NCBI RefSeq assembly: GCF_002022415.1
Contig: NZ_MUBG01000001.1
Span: 1-64,000, forward strand
Length of the DNA: 64,000 nucleotides
From: Bartonella sp. WD12.1
GTDB lineage: Bacteria > Pseudomonadota > Alphaproteobacteria > Rhizobiales > Rhizobiaceae
Direction of reading: 5' to 3'
The notes beneath the pieces were generated by a model. The model made no database searches. It saw only the letters and a list, made by a program, of their open reading frames with translations, and was not told the origin of the DNA. How positions within the stretch are numbered: the stretch's first letter is position 1; each line of letters opens with the position of its first letter. This document shows positions 1-10,594 of this stretch, piece after piece. The position numbers and the translations under genes were made by a program.

Positions 1-1731
1 TCCCGAATTACTTTTCCACCACAGAACCAATAACATCGCGAATTTTATCTACAGGAATGTTCATCATTTCTATACGTGGAGAAAACTCGCTTAGTTCATC
101 ACGTGCACTGGTTAAGGCTTTTGACATTTCATTGAGAATATGGATTCGACCATCTTTGGCTTGCTCAAGTGCTTTTCATAATTTCTTCGGTAATACCATC
201 AATTTTAATGTCCATTTGCAAAGATGTGATACCGTTTTTTGTACCTGCTACTTTAAAGTCCATATCACCAAGATGATCTTCATCACCTAAAATATCAGAC
301 AAAATAGCAAAACGTTCACCTTCTTTAATCAAGCCCATTGCAATACCTGCAACAGGGCGAGCCAAAGGAACACCTGCATCCATAAGCGCAAGTGAAGTCC
401 CGCAGACAGTTGCCATTGAAGATGATCCATTAGATTCAGTAATTTCCGATACAGCACGAATAGTGTAAGGGAAAGAGTCTTTTGTTGGCAATATTGGGTG
501 AATAGCACGCCATGCCAATTTACCATGACCAATTTCTCGACGACCAGGAGAACTACGTCCTGTTTCACCTACTGAAAAAGGTGGAAAATTGTAGTGGAGT
601 AAGAATGTTTCTTTGTACGTTCCTGTTAATGAGTCAATGTATTGTTCGTCTTCACTAGTTCCCAAGGTTGCGATAACAAGTGCTTGTGTTTCACCACGGG
701 TAAACAGCGCTGACCCATGTGCACGAGGTAAAATACCAACTTCTGATTGAATTGAACGTACAGTTGAAAGGGTGCGTCCATCAATGCGTTTTCCAGTATC
801 AAGAATATTTTGGCGAACAATTTTAGCCTGTAAATGCTTGAAAACAGTGGCAATTTGATCAGCATTAAATTCACAATTTTCCTCTATTTTCGACATAAAT
901 TTGTCGACAACGTTTGCCTTAATAGCGTCAATTGCGGTGACGTTCTTGTTTATCGGTGATTGTGTAAGCTTTTGGAGGTCTTTTTCGACCATTTCAAGCA
1001 TAGTTGTTTCAAGGTCAGATAAATCTTCTGGAATGAAATCGCGCGGTTCTTTTGCAGCAACTTCGGCAAGTTTAATGATAGCGTCAATAACTGGTTGAAA
1101 ACCTTTTTGACCAAATATAACAGCACCAAGCATGACATCTTCAGGTAATTCTTTGGCTTCTGATTCAACCATTAACACGGCATTTTCTGTTCCAGCGACG
1201 ACAAGATCAAGTTTTGATTCGGGCATTTCATCAATGTGAGGATTGAGAACATATTGTCCATTACAATAACCAACTCTTGCACCAGCAATAGGACCTAAAA
1301 GGAATGCCTGATAAAGTTAATGCAGCAGAGGATGCAATCATAGCAAGAATATCAGGGTTGTTTTCTAAATCATGCTGTATAACAGAGGCAATGACTTGAG
1401 TGTCATTCTTATAACCGTCGACAAAAAGAGGACGAATCGGACGATCAATCAAACGTGAAATCAATGTTTCATTTTCACTCGGCCGACTTTCGCGTTTGAA
1501 ATAGCCGCCTGGTATTTTACCGACAGCATAGGTTTTTTCTTGATAATTGACGGTTAATGGAAAAAAATCTTGATCTGGTTTTGGATTTTTTGCTGAAACG
1601 ACGGTTGCCAAGACGATGGTTTCACCGTAGGTTGCAATAACTGCACCATCAGCTTGACGTGCAATTTTTCCTGTTTCGAGGATGAGTGGCCGACCGGCCC
1701 ATTCAATTTCTACCTTATGGGTTTTAAACAT
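1..1731 (-). CDS. pnp: Polyribonucleotide nucleotidyltransferase, frameshifted, 3' end outside window
   Basis: PNPase is the phosphorolytic 3'-5' exoribonuclease of the RNA degradosome. The N-terminal RNase PH domain reads from an ATG at 1731 with AAGGAT upstream. The second RNase PH domain ([18 protein letters not shown]) lies in the 165-1226 frame. The KH GxxG region is at the window edge, so the S1 domain is missing. The frame is broken at least three times: near 1297-1300, where two bases seem lost from a T run read on the minus strand; near 173-176, where an A run is two short; and around 16-24 in the KH loop. Joining the pieces gives a continuous family-typical protein. It lies downstream of rpsO, as in many bacteria. 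PNPase is usually conserved, so sequence error is a serious alternative to a true pseudogene. Confidence 0.9.
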
Positions 1732-1922
1732 TTTTTATCCTTAATGGCCAGTGTTCACGTTCTAGTTTTGTATGTTTACTTTTAAATGCGGGCAAGACAA
1801 CAAGATGCTTCTGTTTTTTTCGCAAAGATAAGAATAAATCACAATTGAGATATGAAGCAACTGGCAATCCTGCCGTATGAAATTTTTTATCAATTTTGAA
1901 GATGAAAGCAGTAAGCCGACAT

Positions 1923-1954
1923 AAATGGATGTTTTTTGTAAAAAACATCCATTT
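1923..1954 (-). terminator. Perfect hairpin between rpsO and pnp
   Basis: A perfect 15-bp inverted repeat with a 2-nt spacer starts 8 bases after the rpsO stop. The stem itself is A/T-rich and no separate U tract follows. It can be a weak intrinsic terminator or a processing hairpin. In E. coli the rpsO-pnp intergenic RNA is an RNase III target used in PNPase autocontrol; a similar role here is inference. Confidence 0.6.
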
Positions 1955-1962
1955 ACTTTGTT

Positions 1963-2232
1963 TTAGCGACGCAAACCTAATTTTCCGATCAATACCTGAT
2001 AGCGATCTTGGTCAATTTCTTTAAGGTAATCAAGAAGGCGACGGCGTTTAGAAACCATCTTTAAAAGGCCACGACGAGAATGATTGTCCTTTTTGTGAGA
2101 TTTAAAATGATTAGTTAAATTAGAAATACGTTCAGAAAGAACAGCAACTTGCACTTCTGGCGAGCCTGTATCACCGGTTTTAGTTGCATATTCGTAATGA
2201 GAGCGTTTACGTTCAGCTGTAATCGACATCAT
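1963..2232 (-). CDS. rpsO: 30S ribosomal protein S15
   Basis: S15 is a primary binder of the 16S rRNA central domain and forms intersubunit bridge contacts. The 89-residue protein matches the family end to end: [10 protein letters not shown] near residue 20, the [12 protein letters not shown] core (about 45-57) and the terminal LGLRR. Two adjacent ATG codons follow GAAAGGA. The second (2229) gives the usual MSITAERK start, the first adds one Met. Pnp lies downstream. The frame is intact although both neighbours are broken. Confidence 0.97.
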   Translation of the reverse strand: MMSITAERKRSHYEYATKTGDTGSPEVQVAVLSERISNLTNHFKSHKKDNHSRRGLLKMVSKRRRLLDYLKEIDQDRYQVLIGKLGLRR

Positions 2233-2520
2233 ATCATCCTTTCAAAAATGAGGAAACAACAGTCACCCATAGCCGAGATGTCGTCCAGCGAGGGTCTATG
2301 AAAACCAAGAAGAACAAAAATTCTTACTTGCTTTGGCATTATATAAGAAAGAAGAACAAATACTAGCCCTTGAAAGTATATTGAAGATCTTCTTTAGAAA
2401 TAAAGTTGTTTAGTTTAAGGCTATTTTATGAAATATGGCATATCATTTGAGAGAAAGATTGCAGCTTTGCGCAATGTGTTTATGGTAAAAAGAGATTAGA
2501 CTGCCGATTGGAGACAAAAG
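2233..2520. promoter_or_regulatory. Divergent intergenic region with rpsO leader
   Basis: This gap separates rpsO (leftward) from the MFS gene (rightward), so it should hold both promoters. The part nearest rpsO (about 2265-2305) is clearly more GC-rich than its surroundings and has short complementary segments (CATAG with CTATG). That would suit a structured 5' leader such as those through which S15 represses its own mRNA in other bacteria. No specific promoter boxes are claimed. Confidence 0.35.
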
Positions 2521-4130
2521 ATGCAGAAAATTCTAACGTTAAAGCTTTTTCGAAATTCAGTGTTTCGAAATTTATGGTCAGCGACTCTCATTTTTAATTT
2601 AGGAGTTGTTATACAAGCTGTAGGGGCAAGTTGGCTGATGACTTTGATTAGTTCATCGCATTCATGGTTGGCTTGTTCAAGGTGCTACAGTATTACCGCT
2701 TTGTTTTTTCTCTGATGGCAGGAGCATTAGCCGATAATTTTAATCGGCGTCAGATTATGTTATTTGCACAAATAGTTATGATAATTGTATCAATTAATTG
2801 ACTGTTTTATCCTATTTAGGATTGATAACGCCTTGGCTTTTACTGTGCTTACATTTTGATTGGATGTGGGCTTGCTTTTCATAATCCTGCTTGGCAAGCA
2901 ACAATGGGGGATATTGTAAGTAGAGAAAATATCCCTACTGCTGTTACTCTAAATAGTATTGGCTTATTTAATGCGCAGTATAGGTCCTGCTATCGGAGGA
3001 GCTGTTATTGCTACTCTAGGTGGAACGGTTGCTTTTTTATTAAATGCTATGAGTTATATTCCTTTAACGAGTGCTTTATTTTTATGGAAACCCAACTATA
3101 AGACCAATACATTACCATTGCCGCGAGAGAAATTTTAGGGGCTATAGCAGATGGTTTGCGTTATGTTGTGATGTCGCCTAATCTTTTAAGCGTTATGGCC
3201 AGAGCATTTCTTTTGGTATCGGGACGATTTCGGTTTCTGCTCTGTTACCAATTGTTGCATGTGACATTCTTGGGGAAGTGCCCTTCTCTATGGTACGTTA
3301 CTTGGTTGTTTTGGTATAGGTGCGATTACAGCTGGCTTGTTAATTCGTATATACGGCATTGTTTAATTCAGAAACAATTGTTGCGACTTCATTTATTGGC
3401 TTTCTTTTGTTTGCTTTGTTTTAGCAGTAAGTCGTTCAATTGTTGTAAGCCATCTTGTTTTATTTCCTGCTGGTTTATTTTGGGTTTTAGCGTTGTCGCT
3501 GTTTAATACATCTGTGCAACTTTCCACACCACGTTGGTTGTTGCGCGTGCTTTAGCACTTTATCAAACTGCATCTTATGGTGGTATGGCAGTTGGTAGTG
3601 TGATCTGGGGTGTATTTGCTGATGCTTATTCTCCAACAGTGGCTTTGGTGTTGTGCTCTCTTTTTAATTTTAGGAGCTCTTGCGGGTATAAAGTTTAAAA
3701 TCCAAGAAATTCCTCAGATAGATTTTGATCCACTTGATCAATTTAAAGAACCACAAGTTTTGCTTGACTTGGAAGCATGTAGTGGTCCTATCATGATTAT
3801 GATTGATTATCAAATCAATGAAAATGATCTCAAAGAATTTCTTGAAGTTATGGCACGTCGTCGTCATATTCGTCGACGTGATGGCGCTCGCCAATGGTTC
3901 TTGTACGTAATCTTGGAAAACCTGGCTGTTGGACAGAAGTTTATCATATGCCAACATGGGTAGATTATCTACGCCATAATTATCGTGCTATAAAAGCAGA
4001 TGCAGAAGTGAATAAACATCTTAGTCGATTAAATTGTGCACCCGATGGTATAAGAATACATCGTATGATTGAGTGGCAAACAATACCACAGGCTGATGAG
4101 GTATATTTGAAGCTTTCTACAGAGCAATGA
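2521..4130 (+). pseudogene. MFS transporter with C-terminal soluble domain, many frameshifts
   Basis: The pieces in all three frames assemble into one protein of about 530 residues. It resembles the MFS_3/EntS-like permease family of rhizobia, with a soluble tail of about 120 residues (RRHIRRRDGARQW ... HMPTWVDYLRHN) at about 3720-4130. The start ATG at 2521 follows GGAG. Lesions occur about every 100-150 bases. Several are recognisable as one base missing from a run, for example T runs near 3134 and 3213, a G run near 3272 and GG near 3533. I saw no nonsense codon once the frame is restored in the parts I translated. It sits on the opposite strand to truB and rpsO, which flank it. Substrate unknown. 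It is either a genuine young pseudogene or an intact gene seen through poor base calling. Confidence 0.8.
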
Positions 4131-4242
4131 TTTTAGTAGAACGGTTTGGATATAAAGTGGTAAAATGGACCAATTATTTGTAATAAGTGTAGGAAAATAC
4201 TTTGTTCCATAAAGAGGTTATCGCAGATAGAAAGAAGTTCAT

Positions 4243-5192
4243 CTATTTGTGAAAATACGTTTTGGTTTGAATTGGTTTTTTCAATAGTACCTATAGCGAG
4301 AAGTTGGTCTTTGTGGATTATACAAACATCATTTCATCAATACATGCATTTTGATTACGTAAGAGTACTGGATTGCCCGTTTTTAAATGCTGTACTTGAT
4401 TTTCGCTTATGGTGTAATGAGGTAAGTGAACTAATGCGGCCTTTGTTTCAGTTAGTAGTTCATCAAGTATAGAGAAATCCCGTTTGGAAAATGCATAATT
4501 TTCTCCTTTTCGTCTTTATGTATTACAGCTGCCTCTAATTTACTCCATGGAATGAGATCATTTTCATTAAAAGGAGCCACTGCGACACGGCGTAAGTCAG
4601 CAATATATCCATAACAACCAAGGTCACGTCCCATATCGCGCGCTAAGGAGCGTACATATGTTCCTTTTCCGCATGTTATTTCAAAAATGGAATGTCCTTG
4701 TGTGGTTCCAGTAAGTTTGAGGGATTCAATTTTCACTTCGCGGGGTGGAATTTCAACAATCTCGCCTGCACGGGCTAGATCATAAGCACGATTACCGGCA
4801 ATTTTAATTGCAGAAAATTTTGGAGGTGTTTGTAAAATAACACCTGTATATTTGGGTAAAAGGCGAGGATATCTTCTTGTGTTGGACGTTGAATCGCTGT
4901 TTTAATTACTTCACCTTCGAGATCATCTGTTGAACGCTCTTCTCCCAAGCTACATGAAAGTGATAGGTTTTGATACCTTCCATAACATAAGGAATAGTTT
5001 TGGTTGCTTCACCTAATGCAATAGGTAACATACCAGAAGCAAGTGGATCAAGTGTACCTGCATGCCCTGCTTTTGTGCATTAAAGAGCCATTTGATTTGT
5101 GAGACAGCTTCTGTTGATCTCATTCCTTTTGGTTTGTCAAGAATTATCCAACCAGAGATAGAACGACCTTTTTTTTTGCGTTGTTGTGCCAT
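4243..5192 (-). pseudogene. truB: tRNA pseudouridine(55) synthase, frameshifted
   Basis: TruB makes the universal U55 pseudouridine in tRNA T loops. The gene starts at an ATG at 5192, 6 bases after the rbfA stop. The catalytic region reads GTLDPLASG once the frame is repaired, and the [16 protein letters not shown] motif is in the 4452-4736 piece. I count about six shifts: near 5071-5074, 4944-4946, 4858-4861, 4499-4502, about 4340-4350, and 4270-4271. Five look like loss of one base from a homopolymer. The repaired frames carry no internal stops and end at a TAG at 4243. TruB is dispensable in E. coli, so real loss is possible, but the lesion type matches that in neighbouring essential genes. 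Confidence 0.85.
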
Positions 5193-5198
5193 GCTCTT

Positions 5199-5615
5199 TT
5201 AATTTTCAGGCTCGTTATTATAAAGAAGATCGCGTGCTACTTCAGGTGAATGGAGTAGAGCATCAATTTTTGAAAAATTATCAAAACTATTATCAAACCG
5301 AAAACGTAATTCAGGCATGTATTTCATTTGTCGCAATTGATGGCTAATTTCTTTACGGATAAAACGACTATGTTTATTTAAAACTTCTATAATAGCAGTA
5401 TGAGAAATATCGTGAACAATACTGAGTGGAGAAACAAAGCAAGTAGCAATTTTCAGATCTGCTGACATACGTACTTCAGAGATAGAAATAACAACACCTT
5501 TTAAGGCATCATCAAGTAAAATATCTCGTTGTAGTATATGAGCTAACACGTGGCGAACTTGTTCTCCCACTCTTAATTGCCGTTGTGATGGACCTGTGTT
5601 TTTCATTGAACTCAT
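5199..5615 (-). CDS. rbfA: Ribosome-binding factor A
   Basis: RbfA is a KH-fold 30S maturation factor acting near the 5' end of 16S rRNA. The 138-residue product has the family start ([17 protein letters not shown]), the [20 protein letters not shown] strand-helix region and the LRFRFDNS strand near residue 106. It lies between infB (117 bp upstream) and truB (6 bp downstream), the conserved nusA-infB operon order. Intact frame. Confidence 0.95.
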   Translation of the reverse strand: MSSMKNTGPSQRQLRVGEQVRHVLAHILQRDILLDDALKGVVISISEVRMSADLKIATCFVSPLSIVHDISHTAIIEVLNKHSRFIRKEISHQLRQMKYMPELRFRFDNSFDNFSKIDALLHSPEVARDLLYNNEPEN

Positions 5616-5693
5616 AACCTTTATTACAATTTCTCTTCTCTTTACTTTTTAAAAAATTAAAAAGGAAAGAGACACCATTCACCAATCCAAAAA

Positions 5694-5718
5694 TTTCTCT
5701 CTTTTAATAGAGAGGAAA
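5694..5718 (-). terminator. Weak hairpin after infB
   Basis: The infB-rbfA gap holds a CTCTC/GAGAG stem with flanking TTT/AAA pairing and one bulge, followed on the minus strand by an A/T run. It could partly terminate transcription before rbfA-truB. The stem is GC-poor, so the call is tentative. Confidence 0.3.
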
Positions 5719-5732
5719 GTTATCAGGTGATT

Positions 5733-8281
5733 TTATAATGTGCGATTAATGTGCTCGACTCGGAAAATTTCAACAATATCGCCGATACGTGTATCTTCAT
5801 AATTTTCAAATGCTATCCCACATTCTTGGCTAACTTGCACTTCATTAACTTCATCTTTGAAACGTTTAAGTGTTTTAAGTTTTCCTTCATGAATAACAAT
5901 ATTATCCCGAATGAGACGAACACTTGCTCCCCGTTCTATTTTACCTTCTGTAACTCGACAACCAGCAACTTTTCCAATTTTTGTAATATTAAAGACTTCC
6001 AAAATTTCAGCATTACCAAGAAACGTTTCACGTTTTTCTGGTGAAAGTAATCCTGACATGGCCGCTTTGACATCGTCAACAAGATCGTAAATGATGTTAT
6101 AATAGCGAATTTCGATTCCTTGAGCTGCGGCTAAATCACGCACTTGTTTATTAGCTCGGACATTAAAACCAATAACAGCAGAATTAGATGCTGCAGCAAG
6201 AGAAATATCACTTTCAGTAATTCCTCCAGTACCAGAATGAACAATACGGGCACGTACTTCCTCATTTCCTAGCTTTTCTAATACTGATGCAATCGCTTCA
6301 ATAGATCCCCGAACATCTCCTTTAATAATAAGCGGAAATTCTTTTATGCCAGCGGTTTGCAGTTTTGTCATCATTTGTTCAAGAGAACCACGAGAACCAG
6401 CTTTTCGTGCTACAGCTTTATCACGTGCTAATCGTTGACGGTATTCAGAAATTTCACGTGCTTTTTCTTCATTCACTACAACGGCAAAACGGTCACCAGC
6501 TTGCGGTGTACCTTGCATACCTAAAATTTCGACCGGTGTAGAAGGACCCGCTTGTTTAATATGGTTACCATGATCATCAATTAAAGCACGAACACGGCCC
6601 CATTCATTACCTGCTACGATAATGTTGGAAAGATGCAATGCACCTTTTTGAACAAGAACAGTTGCAATGGATCCACGTCCTCTATCAAGTTTTGCTTCAA
6701 TAACAATACCTTCTGCAGTTCGCTCTGGGTCTGCTTTCAGGTCAAGAATTTCAGCTTGAAGAAGAATAGCTTCTAGAAGTTTATCAAGATTTTGACCAGT
6801 TTTAGCAGAAACTTCAACCTCTAAAGTTTCCCCACCCATGGATTCCACGAAAACTTCGTGTTGCATAAGTTCTGTGCGCACTTTTTGTGCATCAGCAGTT
6901 GGTTTATCAGTTTTGTTAATGGCAACAATAATAGGCACACCAGCAGCTTTTGCATGATTGATTGATTCAATTGTTTGCGGCATAACACTATCATCTGCAG
7001 CGATTACCAGAATAGCAATATCAGTAATTTGAGCACCTCGAGCACGCATGGCTGTAAAGGCAGAGTGTCCGGGTGTATCAATAAAGGTAATCTTCTGTCC
7101 ATTTTGTTCAATTTGATAAGCACCAATATGTTGCGTAATACTACCTGCTTCATTAGATGCAACATTGGCTTTGCGAATAGCATCGAGCAAAGATGTTTTT
7201 CCGTGATCGACATGACCCATAATTGTTACCACTGGTGGACGTTGCCGCATTTTTGAGGGTCATCAGCTATATTAAAGATACCTTCTTCTACATCTGATTC
7301 TGAGACACATTTAACTGTATGACCGAATTCAATAGCGATAAGCTCAGCAGTATCTACATCAATAACATCGCCGGGCTTCATCATTTGGCCCTGTTTCATC
7401 AGAAATTTTATAACATCAACAGAGCGCTCAGCCATACGTTGCGCAAGTTCTTGAATGGTAATAGTTTCAGGAAGAATAACTTCACGAGAAATTTTTTCCC
7501 GTGGCTCTTGGTTTTGAGCACGTTTAAATTTTTCCTGTCTGCGGCGCATTGCAGCCATTGAACGGCCACGTGCACTGCCTTCTTCATCTAAGGCACTATT
7601 AAGTGTGAGTTTTCCGCGGCGGCGTTCATCGGCACCTTTTACAGCTTTAGGTGCACGTATTTCTGATTTAGAAAGATTAGCGCGACGGTTACGCTTTTCT
7701 TCGTCTTCATTGTCATCTATGGCGCGTTTTTCGATTGAAGCTGTATTTTTAAACGGGGTAGCTGCCTTTGCTGATTCTATTGGTTCTGTTAGAGAGACTG
7801 CAGGAGAAAAAGTTTGAGTTTGTACAGCAGTGTGTTGAGTGTCTTGCTGTTTCATTTTTTCTTGAGCAGCTTGTAAACGCAAGCTTTCTTCACGTTCTTT
7901 GGCACGTCTTTCTTTTTCTTCAGCTTGTTGACGCGTTATCTGTTCTTGGATTTTTGCTTCTTCTAAAGCACGAAATCTTGCTTCTATTTCAGCTGAAGAA
8001 AGATTACTTTGAGCCACAGATTTTTGGGCTATAGGTTTACTCGTTGCTTTTTCTTCAAACCGCGGTTTGGAGCGTGGTTGAGCCACATGCGGTTTAGTAA
8101 TTGACAATGATGTCTCAACTTTTTCATCAGGACGTGTAATTTTACGTCGTTTAGTTTCGACAACTACAGCTTTTGTACGGCCATGACTAAAATTTTGTTT
8201 GACCATACTAGTTTCTAGCCCTGTTCGTTTGAGGGTCAGCGTCTTTTTAGCTGTTATCTTGTCATTATTATTTTCACTCAT
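5733..8281 (-). CDS. infB: Translation initiation factor IF-2, one frameshift
   Basis: IF-2 is the GTPase that places initiator tRNA on the ribosome. The N-terminal part (7226-8281) has a charged helical region (about residues 110-165) and the IF2_N segment. The G domain follows in the other frame with G1 GHVDHGKT, G3 DTPGH and G4 NKTD, then domains II to IV up to 5733. The frame breaks at the T run 7250-7254, read as A5 on the mRNA. One more A gives the continuous join [18 protein letters not shown]. The total of about 845 residues is normal. The start overlaps the ylxR stop by 4 bases. IF-2 is essential, so sequencing error or A-tract slippage is likelier than loss. An ATG at the break could in principle start a truncated product. 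Confidence 0.95.
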
Positions 8282-8913
8282 TGTATTTCCTTCACGGCTT
8301 TTGCCGTCATCTCACAAGGCTTATTGTATTTCTCGTTACGATAGGCGATCAATTTGTTTATCGTTTTGCTAAAACCCTCTGCAGATTTTGTATTCAATAA
8401 GGCTGCATGTATCACAAGATTAGCTCCAAAAACCACACTCATTTCATCGCTTGTAAATAAAGATAAAACTTTTATATCCTGATTCGTTTTCTGTTGTATT
8501 GCATAGATTGCTTGTAAAATTTTCCGTTTACCATCTTCCGTAGCTTCTTTTGCATGCAACACAAGAGCAACCTGACCAGAGCGGATAGCAGAATCAACTT
8601 TGGTTAAACCTGTGACAACAGCACCTGCTTTTCGCGCCATAGAAAGGCTCCCAAGGGCAGATTTTAGGAGGAGTTTATCCACAATATTAGCAAGATTTGA
8701 AGCAACCTCCACATCTGTTTTAAGATTTTTGCTAAAAGCTTTACGTTTAATTGCTTCTTCAACGGTATTATAATGAGCAGAGACCCAAATACCACGCCCG
8801 GGCAAATTAGCTTTAAGATCGGGGATAATTTGATTGTTTGGACCAACGACAAAGCGAATCAACGCTGTTGTTGAAGCGCTCTTCTTTGTCACAATACAGG
8901 TCCGCTCATTCAT
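8278..8913 (-). CDS. ylxR: YlxR-family RNA-binding protein with L7Ae-like C-terminus
   Basis: The N-terminal 75 residues or so are a YlxR (DUF448) domain with CIVTKK and the GRGIWVS signature. The rest resembles an L7Ae/L30e fold ([17 protein letters not shown], then [11 protein letters not shown]). The fused form of about 210 residues is typical of alphaproteobacteria. The family is encoded between nusA and infB and is thought to act in RNA processing or transcription; its exact role here is not shown. The infB start overlaps its stop by 4 bases, which suggests translational coupling. The ATG at 8913 follows AGGAG located in the nusA-ylxR gap. Confidence 0.9.
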   Translation of the reverse strand: MNERTCIVTKKSASTTALIRFVVGPNNQIIPDLKANLPGRGIWVSAHYNTVEEAIKRKAFSKNLKTDVEVASNLANIVDKLLLKSALGSLSMARKAGAVVTGLTKVDSAIRSGQVALVLHAKEATEDGKRKILQAIYAIQQKTNQDIKVLSLFTSDEMSVVFGANLVIHAALLNTKSAEGFSKTINKLIAYRNEKYNKPCEMTAKAVKEIQ

Positions 8914-8944
8914 TTAAAGTGTGTCTCCTATTTAAAGTGTGTCT
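8912..8944. repeat. 15-bp direct repeat at the nusA stop and ylxR start
   Basis: The same 15 bases occur at 8912-8926 and 8930-8944, a period of 18 bp. One copy holds the nusA stop codon and the other the bases just before the ylxR ATG, with the ylxR ribosome-binding site between them. It looks like a short tandem duplication of the end of nusA. Confidence 0.85.
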
Positions 8945-10545
8945 TCATCCACGTTATCTGTTTTCTCATTTTCTGTAGAATTTTCTGCGACACAATCAGT
9001 TTGACATATCCAACCTGCTTGCACACGTGCAGCTAAAATCATAGCTTCTGCATCAGTACGTGTAATATCAAATGGGGTTAAGATACCAGAGAAGTTCTGA
9101 ACTTGACCTCCTTTGCGTTCTCGCCAGCCAATTAAGTCGTCCACTGCATAACCTGCAAAATCGTCTATTGTTTTAATACCATCTTCGCCAATAGCAACCA
9201 ACATCGCGTTTGTCATGCCAGGAAGTGATCGCAATTCATCAGCAACACCAAGTTTTTTACGTTTTTCATCTAATTCTTTTTCTTTGCGTTCTAGGTATTC
9301 GCGTGCACGGCTTTGAATTTCTGAAGCAGTTTCATTATCAAAACCATCAATAGAAGCGATTTCTTCAAGATCAACATAGGCAATTTCTTCAATTGAAGCA
9401 AAACCTTCTGATGCCATAACTTGTCCGACCATTTCGTCAACATCTAAGGATTCCATGAAAAGCTTACTACGTTCATTAAATTCTTTTTGACGATTTTCGG
9501 ATTCTTCTTGTTCTGTTAAGATATCAATGCTCCATCCTGTTAATTGCGAGGCTAAACGAACATTTTGCCCACGTCGCCCAATAGCGAGACTGAGTTGGTC
9601 ATCAGGAACGACAACTTCAATACGTTCTGCATCTTCATCAAGAACGACTTTTGAAACTTCAGCAGGCTGTAATGCATTGACAATAAATGTTGCAGCATCA
9701 GGTGACCAAGGAATAATGTCAATTTTTTCTCCTTGCAATTCTGCAACAACAGCTTGAACCCGACTTCCTCGCATTCCAACGCACGCTCCAACAGGATCAA
9801 TTGAACCATCACGTGAGACGACAGCAATTTTGGCACGCGAACCTGGATCACGTGCAACGGATTTAATTTCTATAATACCATCATAAATTTCTGGCACTTC
9901 CATGGTAAAAAGTTTTGCCATAAATTGAGGGTGCGTACGCGAAAGGAAAATTTGCGGCCCTCGCTGTTCACGATGTACGTCATTAACAAAAGCACGAATC
10001 CGATCTCCATAATGAAAGGACTCACGAGGAATTAGCTCATCACGCCGTATTATAGCTTCTCCACGTCCTAGATCGACAATAACGTTACCATACTCTACAC
10101 GCTTGACTGTACCAGAAATTATTTCACCAACTTTATTTTTGAATTCTTCAAATTGCTGGTCACGTTCCGCATCACGTACTTTTTGGACAATAACCTGTTT
10201 GGCAGATTGTGCTGCAATGCGCCCAAAATCCATAGGAGGTAAAGGATCACAGAAAAAATCACCAATTTTTATATCAACTTGATGTTTTAAGGCGTCAGAT
10301 AAAGCGATTTCATTTGTATAATCTTCAACGATATCAACAACTTGAAGTAAACGCTGCAATTTAATTTCACCAGTTTTAGAATTAATTTCAGCACGGATAT
10401 TGGTTTCTTGACCATAACGTGAACGCGCTGCTTTCTGTATAGCATCAGCCATTGCAGAAATGACAATTTCACGGTCAATTGACTTTTCGCGTGCAACAGC
10501 ATCTGCGATTTGCAGAAGTTCAAGCCTGTTAGCGCTTATAGCCAT
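8932..10545 (-). CDS. nusA: Transcription termination/antitermination factor NusA
   Basis: NusA binds RNA polymerase and nascent RNA and modulates pausing, termination and antitermination. The 537-residue protein has the N-terminal polymerase-binding domain (1-130), an S1 domain (about 135-205, [17 protein letters not shown]), two KH domains ([14 protein letters not shown] and [14 protein letters not shown]), and two helix-hairpin-helix acidic repeats at the C-terminus. AAGGAG precedes the ATG. It is 49 bp downstream of rimP, and ylxR-infB follow, so it belongs to the rimP-nusA-infB operon. Confidence 0.97.
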   Translation of the reverse strand: MAISANRLELLQIADAVAREKSIDREIVISAMADAIQKAARSRYGQETNIRAEINSKTGEIKLQRLLQVVDIVEDYTNEIALSDALKHQVDIKIGDFFCDPLPPMDFGRIAAQSAKQVIVQKVRDAERDQQFEEFKNKVGEIISGTVKRVEYGNVIVDLGRGEAIIRRDELIPRESFHYGDRIRAFVNDVHREQRGPQIFLSRTHPQFMAKLFTMEVPEIYDGIIEIKSVARDPGSRAKIAVVSRDGSIDPVGACVGMRGSRVQAVVAELQGEKIDIIPWSPDAATFIVNALQPAEVSKVVLDEDAERIEVVVPDDQLSLAIGRRGQNVRLASQLTGWSIDILTEQEESENRQKEFNERSKLFMESLDVDEMVGQVMASEGFASIEEIAYVDLEEIASIDGFDNETASEIQSRAREYLERKEKELDEKRKKLGVADELRSLPGMTNAMLVAIGEDGIKTIDDFAGYAVDDLIGWRERKGGQVQNFSGILTPFDITRTDAEAMILAARVQAGWICQTDCVAENSTENEKTDNVDEDTL

Positions 10546-10594
10546 AGATTTTCTCCTTTTTTATACCATCCAAGCGGAATGATTCTAATTAACA

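Noticed and set aside
57-290. Plus-strand open frame of 77 codons
   Set aside because: It is the exact antisense of the pnp second RNase PH and following region, with no family signature.
1724-1948. Minus-strand frame of 74 codons between rpsO and pnp
   Set aside because: It runs through the rpsO hairpin into the pnp start, has no ribosome-binding site and no recognisable motif.
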